Below are positions 26,129-35,500 of a DNA stretch of 64,000 bases, piece after piece. Position 1 is the stretch's first letter, and every line of letters starts with the position of its first letter. The stretch spans positions 19,763 to 83,762 of the forward strand of contig DASXRU010000051.1 of NCBI GenBank assembly GCA_036506395.1, written 5' to 3'. Made by a program: the position numbers and the translations under genes. Below the pieces are notes generated by a model. It was not told the origin of the DNA. It saw nothing but the letters and a program-made list of their open reading frames with translations, and made no database searches. The stretch comes from DASXRU01 sp036506395. GTDB taxonomy: Bacteria > Acidobacteriota > Blastocatellia > Pyrinomonadales > Pyrinomonadaceae.

Positions 26129-27895
26129 ATGAGAACAAAGACTTCATCGATCGTTCGCTTTCTGCTATTCAGCGTCATAGCGTTCGGCCTTACGTCAACG
26201 CACATCACGCCGTTCTCTGCAATTGACCCGGAGACGACGGCGATTGCCGCTTCCCGCGATCCGGTGCGCGCCCGGCACGGCATCGTCGCCTCAACTAATC
26301 AAGTCGCATCGCAAGTAGGGGTTGACATCATGAAGCGTGGCGGCAACGCAGTCGATGCCGCGATAGCCGTTGCGTTTGCTTTGGCGGTGACGCATCCGGC
26401 CGCAGGTAATCTGGGCGGGGGCGGATTCATGATGATTCGGCTCAGGAGCGGAAAGGCGACGGCTATTGATTACCGCGAAATGGCGCCTGCCTCCGCAACG
26501 CGCAATGTCTATCTCGACGCGCAAGGAAAGCTGATCGAAGGCGAGGGCGGGTCGCTTGTTGGTTATCGCGCCGCCGGCGTTCCCGGAACAGTCCGCGGAA
26601 TGGAGCTGGCTCTAAAGAAGTATGGTTCGGGAAAACTCAACTGGGCGCAGTTGGTCGAACCCGCCCGCCGGCTGGCTGCGAACGGATTTATCGTGAACTA
26701 CACGCTCGCGCGCTCTTTGCGCGGGAACAAAGACTATCTTTCGCAGTATTCGGAAACGAAACGCATCTATCTCAACGACGGAAAGTTTTATGAGGAGGGG
26801 AATGTCTTCCGACAGCCGGACCTGGCTGCAACTTTTGCCCGACTACAGAAATCCGGGCCCAATGAGTTTTACGAAGGCCAAACGGCGCGAATGATTGTCG
26901 ATGACGTCAAGCGCCACAACGGCTTAATCACCCTGGCAGACATGCGCGGCTATGTGGCGAAAGAGCGCGAGCCGCTGCGCGGAAGCTATCGTGGCTACGA
27001 AGTCATCTCTATGCCGCCACCTTCGTCAGGTGGTGCGGTCCTGATTGAAATGCTGAACATCCTGGAAGGCTACGATCTCAAGAAAATGGATTCGGCGTCG
27101 TCTGAACGTTATCACCTGATGACGGAAGCGATGCGCCGCGCGTTTGCCGACCGCGCCGAGTACATGGGCGACAGTGACTTCGTGCGCGTCCCCATCGCAG
27201 GACTACTCGACAAATCGTATGCGGCAAAACTGCGCAGCACAATCAATCCCGAACGCGCCTCGACTAGTGAAGAGGTGCGTGCCGGGCGGCCGCTGGGTTA
27301 CGAATCTGAAGAGACGACGCACTTCACGATCGTGGACGCAGACGGGAACGCGGTGGCGAACACCTACACACTGAACAATTCCTACGGCTCGGCGGCAACG
27401 GCCAAAGGCACCGGAATAATTCTGAACGACGAGATGGACGACTTCGCCGCCAAGCCGGGAACGCCAAACCTGTACGGCTTGATCCAGGGCGAGCGCAACG
27501 CCGTTGCGCCGCACAAACGGCCCCTCTCGGCGATGACGCCGACCTTCGTGTTGCGCAAAGACGGCAGCCTATGGTTCACGGTTGGCAGTCCCGGCGGCCC
27601 AACCATTATCAATACGGTGCTCTGTGTGATCACCGACGTTGTCGACTACAACATGGAGATCCAACAGGCCATCGACGCGCCGCGAATTCATCATCAGTGG
27701 CTGCCCGATGAGTTTGTGTTCGAGCCTTACGGCTTGTCAGGCGACACCCAACGGGCCTTGCTGGCCCGCGGGCATAAACTGGCCAAGCCCCGCTACCTGG
27801 GCGATGCGGAAGGGATCATGATCGAAGAGAAGACCGGAGTGCGCCTGGGAGCGACTGATCCCAGAAGGAGTGATGGCCTGGCGGTGGGCTATTGA
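26129..27895 (+). CDS. ggt: gamma-glutamyltransferase
   Basis: A 588-residue periplasmic enzyme that cleaves the gamma-glutamyl bond of glutathione and related peptides, transferring the group to water or an amino acid. It has a signal peptide (residues 1-31). The precursor cuts itself to form two subunits; the new N-terminal, catalytic Thr is Thr396 in ESEETTHFTIVDADGNAV. Upstream marks are GIVASTNQVASQVGVDIMKR and GNLGGGGFMMIR; downstream ones are NNSYGSAATAKGTGIILNDE and FTVGSPGGPTIINT, the oxyanion GG motif. GGAGAAGCAAG precedes the ATG. Length and motif order match the family. It sits between glcDE and hicAB without an evident functional link. Confidence 0.94.
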   Translation: MRTKTSSIVRFLLFSVIAFGLTSTHITPFSAIDPETTAIAASRDPVRARHGIVASTNQVASQVGVDIMKRGGNAVDAAIAVAFALAVTHPAAGNLGGGGFMMIRLRSGKATAIDYREMAPASATRNVYLDAQGKLIEGEGGSLVGYRAAGVPGTVRGMELALKKYGSGKLNWAQLVEPARRLAANGFIVNYTLARSLRGNKDYLSQYSETKRIYLNDGKFYEEGNVFRQPDLAATFARLQKSGPNEFYEGQTARMIVDDVKRHNGLITLADMRGYVAKEREPLRGSYRGYEVISMPPPSSGGAVLIEMLNILEGYDLKKMDSASSERYHLMTEAMRRAFADRAEYMGDSDFVRVPIAGLLDKSYAAKLRSTINPERASTSEEVRAGRPLGYESEETTHFTIVDADGNAVANTYTLNNSYGSAATAKGTGIILNDEMDDFAAKPGTPNLYGLIQGERNAVAPHKRPLSAMTPTFVLRKDGSLWFTVGSPGGPTIINTVLCVITDVVDYNMEIQQAIDAPRIHHQWLPDEFVFEPYGLSGDTQRALLARGHKLAKPRYLGDAEGIMIEEKTGVRLGATDPRRSDGLAVGY

Positions 27896-27936
27896 GATTT
27901 CGGAGATGATAAAGGCCACATAGTTGGGCGCACGTA

Positions 27937-28134
27937 ATGAAATTCAGTGAACTGGTCAGACTCCTGCAGAAAAGTGGCTTCCACCTGGTAAAAGAAAAGG
28001 GTTCAATCCGTTATTATTCCAAGCCGGGCCATGACAAGCTCATACGAGTAGATTATCATGGCTCAAAAGAGGTTCCGACGGGGACATGCAACGCTATTCT
28101 GAAAGCTGCCGGAATTAGAGATAAGCGCTTATGA
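27937..28134 (+). CDS. hicA: HicA-family toxin (variant active site)
   Basis: A 65-residue protein of the HicA/YcfA double-stranded-RNA-binding-like fold; HicA toxins cut mRNA and are neutralised by HicB. Family features are LVRLLQKSGFHLVKEKGS in the first third and VPTGTCNAILKAAGI at the end. In typical HicA the G-S is followed by the catalytic His; here the text is KGSIRYYSKPG, with Ile at that place, while a later DYHGSKEVP supplies a His. This places it in a variant subgroup whose activity may differ. Its stop overlaps the hicB start (ATGA), so the two are translationally coupled. Confidence 0.85.
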   Translation: MKFSELVRLLQKSGFHLVKEKGSIRYYSKPGHDKLIRVDYHGSKEVPTGTCNAILKAAGIRDKRL

Positions 28135-28379
28135 TCGAACTGAAATACTCTCTCGTCATAGAAGCCACCGATGATCCGAATTTTTTCGGCTTTTACTCGC
28201 CAGAGTTGGAAGGTTTCACGGGCGTCGGACATTCTATTGAGGACTGCTTGTACAAAGCCAAGTGGGGCATGGAAGAACATTTATCTCTTCTCGTTGATCA
28301 CCAACTTCCCGTGCCTGATCCAAACCCAAATCCAACCGTGACAGTGCAAAACACAGAGCAAGTCGCGCCAGCGGCTTAG
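28131..28379 (+). CDS. hicB: HicB-family antitoxin
   Basis: An 82-residue protein with the partial RNase H-like fold of HicB: YSLVIEATDDPNFFGFYSPELEGFTGVG followed by SIEDCLYKAKWGMEEHL (quoted in two parts; together about residues 6-51). The C-terminus is short, Pro/Asn-rich and lacks an obvious helix-turn-helix or ribbon-helix-helix domain, so autorepression may need a partner or be absent. It starts inside the hicA stop codon. Together they form a compact type II toxin-antitoxin module inserted between ggt and the glcF-like gene. Confidence 0.83.
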   Translation: MIELKYSLVIEATDDPNFFGFYSPELEGFTGVGHSIEDCLYKAKWGMEEHLSLLVDHQLPVPDPNPNPTVTVQNTEQVAPAA

Positions 28380-28389
28380 TCATTATAGT

Positions 28390-29847
28390 TTGGCATCTTC
28401 ACTTACAACCATACTCGCTGCGGAGGAAGAAAAGATCCTCGCCTGCGTGCACTGCGGTCTGTGTCTCGAAGCCTGCCCCACGTACGTTGCCACCGGCGAT
28501 GAAAACGACAGCCCGCGTGGCCGCATCTACCTGATGCGCGCCGTCGAAGAAGACCGCCTGGCAAAAACCTCCCCTGCCTTTCAGCGCCATATAGATCGAT
28601 GTCTCGGTTGCCGTGCCTGCGAAACAGTCTGTCCCGCCGGCGTCGAATACGGCCAGCTACTGGAAGCTGCGCGTGCCGAAATCATGTCAGCCCCCGCCCG
28701 GCGCGGGCCCGCGTATCAATTAATGCGGTTTGTGTTGCGCCACGTGTGGTTGCAACCGTCACGCCTGCGCGCCGCATTCCGTTTGTCGCGATTGATACGA
28801 GATACCGGCGTCGCTTCTCTGCTCTTGAAAACCAAGCTGGCGAAATTGATCTCCCCGCGTTTTGAGTTTGCGTTGTCATTACTGCAAAGCTCAGCTCCCG
28901 CCTTCGCCACCCGCAACCGCGCCTCAGCCAATTTGGAGTGCGGTGGCAAGCGCAGCGCGACACCGCTTTGGATTAGCGAACCTGAATTGTCAACCAAAGC
29001 GCCGTCGGCGCTTCGCTCTGCCGGCGCACTCCAAAGCGCCCGAGCACCCGAATTTAGTGAACTACTCTTCCAGGGGTGTGTCACTGAAGGCCTGTTCGCT
29101 CGGGTGAACCGGGCCACCGAACGCGTCCTGGCGGTGAATGGCTGCACCGTGAATACGCCGGACAACCAGGTTTGCTGCGGCGCTTTGCATGCGCATGCAG
29201 GCGATCTTGAAGGCGCCCGCACCCTGGCGCGCCAGAACATCGCCGCCTTCGAAGTAGGACAGGCATTCCTGCCTGTCACTTCCTCTGATCGCCAACACGC
29301 TGCCGACGTTCCTATTATTACGAACGCCGGCGGCTGCGGCGCCATGCTGGTTTCCTACGCGCACTTGCTTGGCGATGATCACGACTTCAAGGAAAGGGCG
29401 CGCCGCTTCAGTTCGCGCGTTCGCGATGTTGGCCAGCAACTGGACGTGACGGGTATCCGCGAAGGCGCAGCGATTGGGCCGGCGCCAATTACTTACGATG
29501 CTTCATGCCATTTGCTGCACGGGCAACACGCCGGCGATGCTTCACTCAAGATGCTGAGCGCAGTTCCCGACCTCAGGTTCGTTCCGCTCGAAGGCAGCGA
29601 TGTTTGCTGTGGCGGCGCCGGCGTTTACAACTTGCTTGAAGCAGACCTATCAGGAAAGGTGCTGGCAGAAAAACTCAAATGCATTGAGCGGTCCGGAGCT
29701 AAGGTGCTGGCCACCGGGAATGCGGGATGCCACATGCAGATTGGAGCGGGCGCGCGGCTTACCGGATTGGATTTGCGTGTTTGCCATCCGATTGAGTTGC
29801 TGGATAAGTCGTATGACCGCGCGGGATTCTACGAGACTAGGTCGTGA
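28390..29847 (+). CDS. glcF: GlcF-like iron-sulfur subunit (glycolate oxidase), with in-frame palindromic insertions
   Basis: A 485-residue protein starting at TTG. Two 4Fe-4S clusters are bound by CVHCGLCLEACP (about 19-30) and CLGCRACETVCP (about 71-82). Two CCG domains follow: FQGCV...VCCGALHAHAG...GGCGAML and YDASCHLLHG...VCCGGAGVYN...GNAGCHMQIG. GlcF passes electrons from the GlcDE flavoproteins to quinone at the inner membrane. E. coli GlcF is about 407 residues; the excess here is mainly residues 181-215, coded by a 104-bp inverted-repeat element, and a second palindrome codes VGQAFLPV near residue 290. Both lie between, not within, the cysteine motifs, so the protein may still work. 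It ends 11 bp inside the end of the convergent nagA gene. Confidence 0.87.
   Translation: MASSLTTILAAEEEKILACVHCGLCLEACPTYVATGDENDSPRGRIYLMRAVEEDRLAKTSPAFQRHIDRCLGCRACETVCPAGVEYGQLLEAARAEIMSAPARRGPAYQLMRFVLRHVWLQPSRLRAAFRLSRLIRDTGVASLLLKTKLAKLISPRFEFALSLLQSSAPAFATRNRASANLECGGKRSATPLWISEPELSTKAPSALRSAGALQSARAPEFSELLFQGCVTEGLFARVNRATERVLAVNGCTVNTPDNQVCCGALHAHAGDLEGARTLARQNIAAFEVGQAFLPVTSSDRQHAADVPIITNAGGCGAMLVSYAHLLGDDHDFKERARRFSSRVRDVGQQLDVTGIREGAAIGPAPITYDASCHLLHGQHAGDASLKMLSAVPDLRFVPLEGSDVCCGGAGVYNLLEADLSGKVLAEKLKCIERSGAKVLATGNAGCHMQIGAGARLTGLDLRVCHPIELLDKSYDRAGFYETRS
28932..29035 (+). repeat. 104-bp REP-like inverted repeat inserted in frame in glcF
   Basis: The left arm starts TTTGGAGTGCGG (28932) and ends ACCGCTTTGG (28971). 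The right arm starts CCAAAGCGCC (28994) and ends GCACTCCAAA (29035). The arms are imperfect inverted copies of about 40 bp, each itself partly palindromic, with a 22-bp middle. The element keeps the reading frame and codes a peptide containing ECGGKRSATPLW. This design matches repetitive palindromes I associate with Acidobacteriota and PVC genomes; copy number was not counted. Confidence 0.82.
29258..29277 (+). repeat. short palindrome within glcF (GQAFLPV-coding)
   Basis: GACAGGCATTCCTGCCTGTC is an 8-bp inverted repeat around TTCC. It lies in frame in glcF and codes GQAFLPV, a peptide that recurs in proteins of several environmental phyla as a trace of a small repetitive palindrome. It is a different family from the 104-bp element upstream. 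Confidence 0.65.
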
Positions 29848-31048
29848 ATCCTATTTCCCCTCCGATAATCGTCAATCGCACCCCACCCGTTTTATCCAGG
29901 GCCACAAGATCCGCGCGCTTCCCCTCAGCAATAGAACCGCATTCGCGATCAATTCCCAGCAGCCGTGCTGGATTCGTTGCCGCCATGCGCGCCATATCGA
30001 CTTCGGATACGCCAAGCGAAAGCATCAGCCGCGCGGCATCCAGCATAGTGATCACCGATCCCGCAATGCTGCCGCGCGCATTTTTTGTGCGGCCGTCTTT
30101 GACAGTTATTGTTTCGCCCCAAATGCTGTAATCGCCATCGCCCATTCCCGCCGCCGCGATCGCATCACTAATAAGGGAGACCCCATTGACATCCTTCAAC
30201 TTCAAGAGCAGCCGCAGCACAAACGGATCAATGTGTGCACCATCAGCGATGACATCGAAGGTCACGTCATCGCGCATCAATCCCCAGGCTACCGGCCCGG
30301 GCGCGCGATGATGCAGCGGCGCCATCGCATTCATAAAATGTGTCAGGTGACGCGCTCCGGCTTCAAAAGCCTGATCAAGAACGTCCATACTCGCGCGCGT
30401 GTGGCCGATTGAAACTATCCAACCTTGTCTGACTAACTCCTTAACTAAATCAATGCCCCCTTCGACTTCGGGCGCCACAGTAGTTAGATGGACCGCACTG
30501 GAATCTTGCAACCGCGGCAACGACTCCAACTCATCACCGGCAGTGAAGGTCTTGAAGAACTGCGAACGCAAGGCGCCGCATTGCTTGTCACTGACAAAAG
30601 GTCCTTCGTAATGAACCCCCAGCACCCGGGAGAGCAACCTTCCATTCTGCCCATTGTCTCCACTTTGCTGCCGCATCAACTCATCAATTGTTCTAATTGA
30701 TTTCCGATAATTGTCTTCTGAGTCCGGCACAAGGGTCGGCAACCAGGCAGTGACTCCGTTCCTGGCAAGATAACTACCGACTGCCTGCAGCCCATTGATG
30801 TCTGTGTCGTTCGTGTCCACTCCCACCGCGCCATGGATGTGGGCATCGATGAACCCGGGATAAAGTGTTGCATCCCCGAGGCGAATAACGGCGCTCGGGT
30901 CATCAGGTTCGCTACTACCAGAGCGGGCTATGTGCACGATTCTGCCATCTTCGAGTTTCACATCCAAGCCTTCAGCCAATCGATTTGGCAAGACCACGCG
31001 GGCATTACTAATAAGCAGCGGGCGTTCACCGTGGTTGTTTGGTCTCAT
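29837..31048 (-). CDS. nagA: N-acetylglucosamine-6-phosphate deacetylase
   Basis: A 403-residue cytoplasmic amidohydrolase that converts GlcNAc-6-phosphate to glucosamine-6-phosphate and acetate. Visible: GFIDAHIHGAVGVDTND (the HxH metal site), GVHYEGPFVS (metal-binding Glu), GHTRASMD, LTHFMNAM (substrate loop, usually LTHLFNAM), DVIADGAHID and LISDAIAAAGMGDGDY (catalytic Asp). The frame opens at a TTG at 31066, but the ATG at 31048 is chosen. No nagB is next to it. It would take the product of MurQ and of GlcNAc kinase, so it belongs functionally to the murein-salvage cluster at 52.9-61.6 kb although it is 20 kb away. Its 3' end overlaps the convergent glcF by 11 bp. Confidence 0.92.
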   Translation of the reverse strand: MRPNNHGERPLLISNARVVLPNRLAEGLDVKLEDGRIVHIARSGSSEPDDPSAVIRLGDATLYPGFIDAHIHGAVGVDTNDTDINGLQAVGSYLARNGVTAWLPTLVPDSEDNYRKSIRTIDELMRQQSGDNGQNGRLLSRVLGVHYEGPFVSDKQCGALRSQFFKTFTAGDELESLPRLQDSSAVHLTTVAPEVEGGIDLVKELVRQGWIVSIGHTRASMDVLDQAFEAGARHLTHFMNAMAPLHHRAPGPVAWGLMRDDVTFDVIADGAHIDPFVLRLLLKLKDVNGVSLISDAIAAAGMGDGDYSIWGETITVKDGRTKNARGSIAGSVITMLDAARLMLSLGVSEVDMARMAATNPARLLGIDRECGSIAEGKRADLVALDKTGGVRLTIIGGEIGFTT

Positions 31049-31185
31049 GGCCAGCGAGCAATCCAAGAATATTGGTGCGTGTTGTTTTAGGGCGAGTAAT
31101 TACACTCTTTTTGATACCGCTTAGCAAGACGACTCTAATCAGCTATGATTCTTAAGATACAAATCCGGCTGGTGTGTCTTAAGAG

Positions 31186-32340
31186 ATGAGCCCAATGCGA
31201 TTCATAATACTCTTGCTTGTTTTGTCGAACTCGGTTGTAACTGTGCCAGCGCTCAATTTGCAAGAAGTTTCAGCCGAAGCGGAGCGCCATGTTGCTGAAG
31301 CTCGTGCCGCTGAAGGGCGGGAAGAGTGGCAGGCAGCAGAGCAGAGTTACCTTAAAGCGATTAAGCTGGCTCCTACATGGGCTGAAGCGTTGGTTAATCT
31401 TGGCGTAGTCTACAATCGCGAAGGCAAAACAGACGATGCGATTCGAGCGTTCACGCGGGCCGCGCAAATTAAGCCCAAACTTGCGGGCGCACTTTTCAAT
31501 CTGGGATTGACCCTGGTGCGAAAAGGCGCCTATGGCGAGGCCATCACGCCATTGCGCCGCGCCCTCGAAATTGAACCCGAGAACGATGGCGCGCGCCGTT
31601 CACTGGCGGTGGCGCTCATCGGAACGGAGCGGTTTCAGGAAGCGAGCCGCCAAATTGCCCTGCTGCTGGTAAAGTCTCCGCGCGACTCAGCTTTACTGGA
31701 AATGGCAGCGGGGAGTTTCATGCACCAGCGCCGATACGCTGAAGCGGCAACGGTCTTGCAGCGCCGGCTCGACCTGGAAAACGCGACGAGCCAGTTGTGG
31801 GCGCAGTATGGCGACGCGCTGGATGGCGCATCGCGCACACCGGAAGCAGTTGAGGCATACAGGCGAGCCGTCGACCTCGCGCCTGATTCCACCAACACCC
31901 GCTATGGCCTTGGCTATCTCTACTGGAAGCTTTATCGCTATGACGAAGCTGAGCGTGAGCTGTCCGAAGTTCTGCAGCGTGACCCCAATGATGCGCGGGC
32001 GGCGTTTACGCTGGGCGATCTTTATTTGACCAAAGGCGATGCGACCCGCGCTTTGCCGCTACTGGAAAAGGCTGAGGAGGCGTATCCCGAAGAGTTCGAC
32101 ACACGATTCGCTCTGGGAAGAGCCTTGCTGCTTACCGGCAACCGCAATCAAGGCATTGCTGAGTTGCGCGCGGCGGTGAAGATTGACGATTCAATTGCCG
32201 ATGGGCATTTCCAACTTGGCCGGGCTCTGATGCAGGCTGGCGAGAAACAAGAGGGAAACCGGGAATTGAATCGCGCCAGGGAGCTTCACGACGCGAAGCG
32301 AAGAGCCGAAAGCGAAAGATTCAAGCCAAAAGCAAATTAG
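31186..32340 (+). CDS. secreted TPR-repeat protein
   Basis: A 384-residue exported protein: a signal peptide (about 1-22, IILLLVLSNSVVTVPA) followed by about nine tetratricopeptide repeats from residue 30 to the end. Clear units are WAEALVNLGVVYNREGKTDD, AGALFNLGLTLVRKGAYGEA, TRYGLGYLYWKLYRYDEAE and ADGHFQLGRALMQAGEKQEG. TPR proteins act as scaffolds for protein binding and no enzyme domain is attached. The protein is probably periplasmic or bound to the outer membrane. A second TPR protein of similar type lies at 51601-52812, and the two flank the receptor block. A partner cannot be named. Confidence 0.88.
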   Translation: MSPMRFIILLLVLSNSVVTVPALNLQEVSAEAERHVAEARAAEGREEWQAAEQSYLKAIKLAPTWAEALVNLGVVYNREGKTDDAIRAFTRAAQIKPKLAGALFNLGLTLVRKGAYGEAITPLRRALEIEPENDGARRSLAVALIGTERFQEASRQIALLLVKSPRDSALLEMAAGSFMHQRRYAEAATVLQRRLDLENATSQLWAQYGDALDGASRTPEAVEAYRRAVDLAPDSTNTRYGLGYLYWKLYRYDEAERELSEVLQRDPNDARAAFTLGDLYLTKGDATRALPLLEKAEEAYPEEFDTRFALGRALLLTGNRNQGIAELRAAVKIDDSIADGHFQLGRALMQAGEKQEGNRELNRARELHDAKRRAESERFKPKAN

Positions 32341-32394
32341 AACATTTCTCCGATCAGCCACCTTCGGAAAGCTGCAAGGGTTCAAAGCCACCTC

Positions 32395-32412
32395 GGGTTC
32401 GTTCGCGAACCC
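32395..32412 (+). terminator. hairpin after the TPR gene
   Basis: GGGTTCG-TTCG-CGAACCC is a perfect 7-bp stem with a stable UUCG-type loop, 55 bp past the TPR stop. The following TCTTGGTCTCTT is only partly T-rich, so termination is likely but not certain. Confidence 0.55.
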
Positions 32413-32441
32413 TCTTGGTCTCTTGGATTCAATAAATGAAT

Positions 32442-32478
32442 GTGCCCGCAGATGTCCATAATGAACGCCTGCGGGCAC
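32442..32478 (-). terminator. hairpin after TonB-dependent receptor 1
   Basis: GTGCCCGCAG (32442-32451) and CTGCGGGCAC (32469-32478) form a perfect 10-bp stem. Read on the minus strand it follows the receptor stop and is followed by ATTCATTTATTG, moderately T-rich. It may serve both converging genes. Confidence 0.6.
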
Positions 32479-32501
32479 GCACCGAATCGCAACAATCGGT
32501 G

Positions 32502-35500
32502 TTAGAAGTAAAGCTTCAACCCAAACTGGAACTCGCGTGGCAGACGCGTGGCCGTCGGTCTTCCAGTAGTAGGATTAGCGCAAACCAAAATCGTTCCGCC
32601 CGGAACACACGCCGACCCACCGAGTTGGTTGTCAACCGAACCAGGAAGGAACTGCGTGTGGTTGAAGACGTTGAACGATTCAGCCCGCAACTGAACGTAA
32701 CGACCCTTTTCCTGGTTAAGGTATAAGTTCTTAACCAGCGACAGATTGGTTTGGTTACGACCGGGCAAGCGGAAAATCGCCCGACCCGAATTTCCAAACG
32801 TGCCGAAGACCGGATTAGCGAAAGCAGTGGGATCGAAAATAAATGGCAAGCCCGAGACTGGATCAACCGTGCCGGCCAACCCACCCGTCGGATTGCCTGT
32901 AAGCTGCGCGCGATTGCCGTTCCTACCGCTGTTGGTCGAGGAGGCAAGGACGCGCGAGATCGGTTGTCCCGACTCTATATTTGTTATGCCTGAAATCTGC
33001 CAGCCCGACAGAACGTAATGTGCGAAGCCGTTCTTGCTCTGGCGGAAGAACGGCAACTCATAAATGTAGCTGGCGGCGAATATGTGCGGACGGGAAGTGC
33101 GCGCTTCGGCATACTCGGGGCGCAAATTAAACTGGTTTTGCGGCGCGTCCACGCCGTCGCGGTCGTTAGTGAAATTGGTCATGTTCTTACTGAACGTGTA
33201 AGCGACGTTCAGGGAACTGCCGCGCGCAAATCTCCAGTTCAGCGACGACAGCAATCCGTGGTAACGCGAGATTGCCTGGGTCTCGATGAAAGTGATCGTG
33301 CTATAGCCTACGAAGGGGCGAATCGCGTTAACGTTCGTTGAGGCGGTGGGGTTGCGCACCGTGTCGAGAATCCACGCATTCGTCTCAGCCGGACCAACGA
33401 AGTTGATGTTACGCCGGTCAAGCAGGTGATCGCCTTTCGTGCCCACATAGCTGATATCAATTACGGCGTTCTTGAAAATCTCGTGCTGCACGCCGGCCGA
33501 CCATTGTTGAATCATGGGCGTCACGAGGTTTCGATCAACGCCACCAATGCTGCGTACTGGCAAATTGCCCAGCGCGCCGCCCGCAGGAGTCGCGAGTGTG
33601 ATGCCCGCACCGCTGAAGCTGGCGCTGTTGGTAAAGGGGGGATTGCTGGCGGTCGGATCTTCATAAAGGAAGGTCGCGATCTGGTCGTAGTAGAAGCCGT
33701 AACCCAGACGGAACACTGTCTTGCCGTTCTCGCCGAACAGGGTGCGTCCGAAACCGTTCTTGAAATCAGGACTCCATGCCAGGCCGACGCGCGGACTAAA
33801 GTTGTTTTTGTCGTGCGGGACGATCGTCCTGCCAAATGGGGAGCCGGCGCCGGCAACCGCTATTCCATTCAACTCATTTCCTGTGCCGCTCTGCAGAGAA
33901 CTACATATCGACACTGCCGGCGGCGTAGCAACCGGCAGGCAGGTTGGAACCCTGGCTCTATCGAAGAGCTCCGGCTCGAACGCCGCGATCACGTTTTTGC
34001 GATCAGTCGCCGGAACAAAATCCTGATAGCGCACGCCGTAGTCCAACGTCAGGTTCGGGCGAATGCGCCAGGTGTCTTGCGCAAAGAACTCGCGTCGTCC
34101 CAGGTGCAGGTGGAAAGTAATGTCGAACTGGCTTTCACTGTATGAGTTCGCTCGCCCCAGCAAGAAGCTGCCGAGGGCAATGCCGGTCTGCGTAAGCGTC
34201 ACGCCGGTGGTGGAAACACCGCGCGATTCGGCGGTGGTGAAACCAAACGAGCCTTGTGTATTGTTGTTACTGTTTTCGTTCTTCCCTTCAAAGGCCCATT
34301 CGCCACCGAACTTGAAGGTGTGATTGTCCTTGGTCCAGGTCACCACGTCGCGCGCCACCTGGTTGCGATAACGAATAGCGAAGCCCTGCAACGCACCGGC
34401 AGTAGTAATACCTGTAATGGTGAGCGTCGGGATAGCGTTGGCATTGTTCTCCGGGAAGACTTCGGGAATGGGTGCGCCCCCATAATCCGAACGGCGTCCA
34501 CGGCCCACCAGTTGGGAACCGATGAAGTTCTGCGAGAAATTATAGGTTGCTTCATTTACCAGTGAAGGTGAAACAACGCTTATGAAGGAAATCGCCATCA
34601 CCTGGCCAGGAGTGCGCGTGTCCGTCGTGGATATGTTGGGCAGATTGATTCCATTAAAGAGACCGCCCGTCTCCTGCGTTATATTCAAATCGTGCGTGTA
34701 CCGGCCGTAGATGCGGTGGTTTTCATTGAAGTTGTGGTCAATACGAATCACTTCCTGCCGAGTGTTCTGCAGGTTAACAGGACTGAAAGTGAAACTACTG
34801 CCAGCATCAGGAAGTGGCCAGATTGGTAAAAGACCCAGCGCCTGCGGGCTAAGGTCACTTCCCGGAATGATGTTACCTGTATAGGCGCGCCCATCCGCGC
34901 GGAAAACCATGCCCGCCTGAGCCTGAACCGTGCTACCGGTGGTGTTTACTACAAATAGGGGCGTCGTCGTACAGGTTCCCACACCGGGTGTAGTACAGCT
35001 TCCCGGCGTAGAAGCTGATGTGCGGAAGAGCGGCAAGCCAAGACTGGAGGAGAAATCACCGGCGCGTTGCGCAATGGTGGGAACGGTCGCAGTGCTGGCT
35101 GTTATCGCTCGACGAATGCGGCGTCCGTCCTCCGAGAAAAAGAAAAAGGTCTTGTTGTGACCGCTATAGTGGTCCTTACCCCCCTCACCGAAACGGGGCA
35201 AGATGACTGGGCCGCTCAAGGTCCCTCCGAAGGTGTTATAGCGAAGTTTTGGAACCTTGTTCTTTAATGTTCCATCGGGGTTGCGGCCGGTACGCTTATT
35301 GAAAAACGAATTGGCATTGAAGTAATCGTTGCGCACGAACTCATAAAGCGACGCATGAAAGTCATTACTACCACCACGAGTGACCACGGTAACCGTGCCG
35401 CTTCCAGATCTGCCTACTTCTGCCGTGTAATTCGACGTCAACACCTTGAACTCTTTGATCGAGTCGATGGTAGGTGTCGAGAGCAAAGTGATATTCGAGC

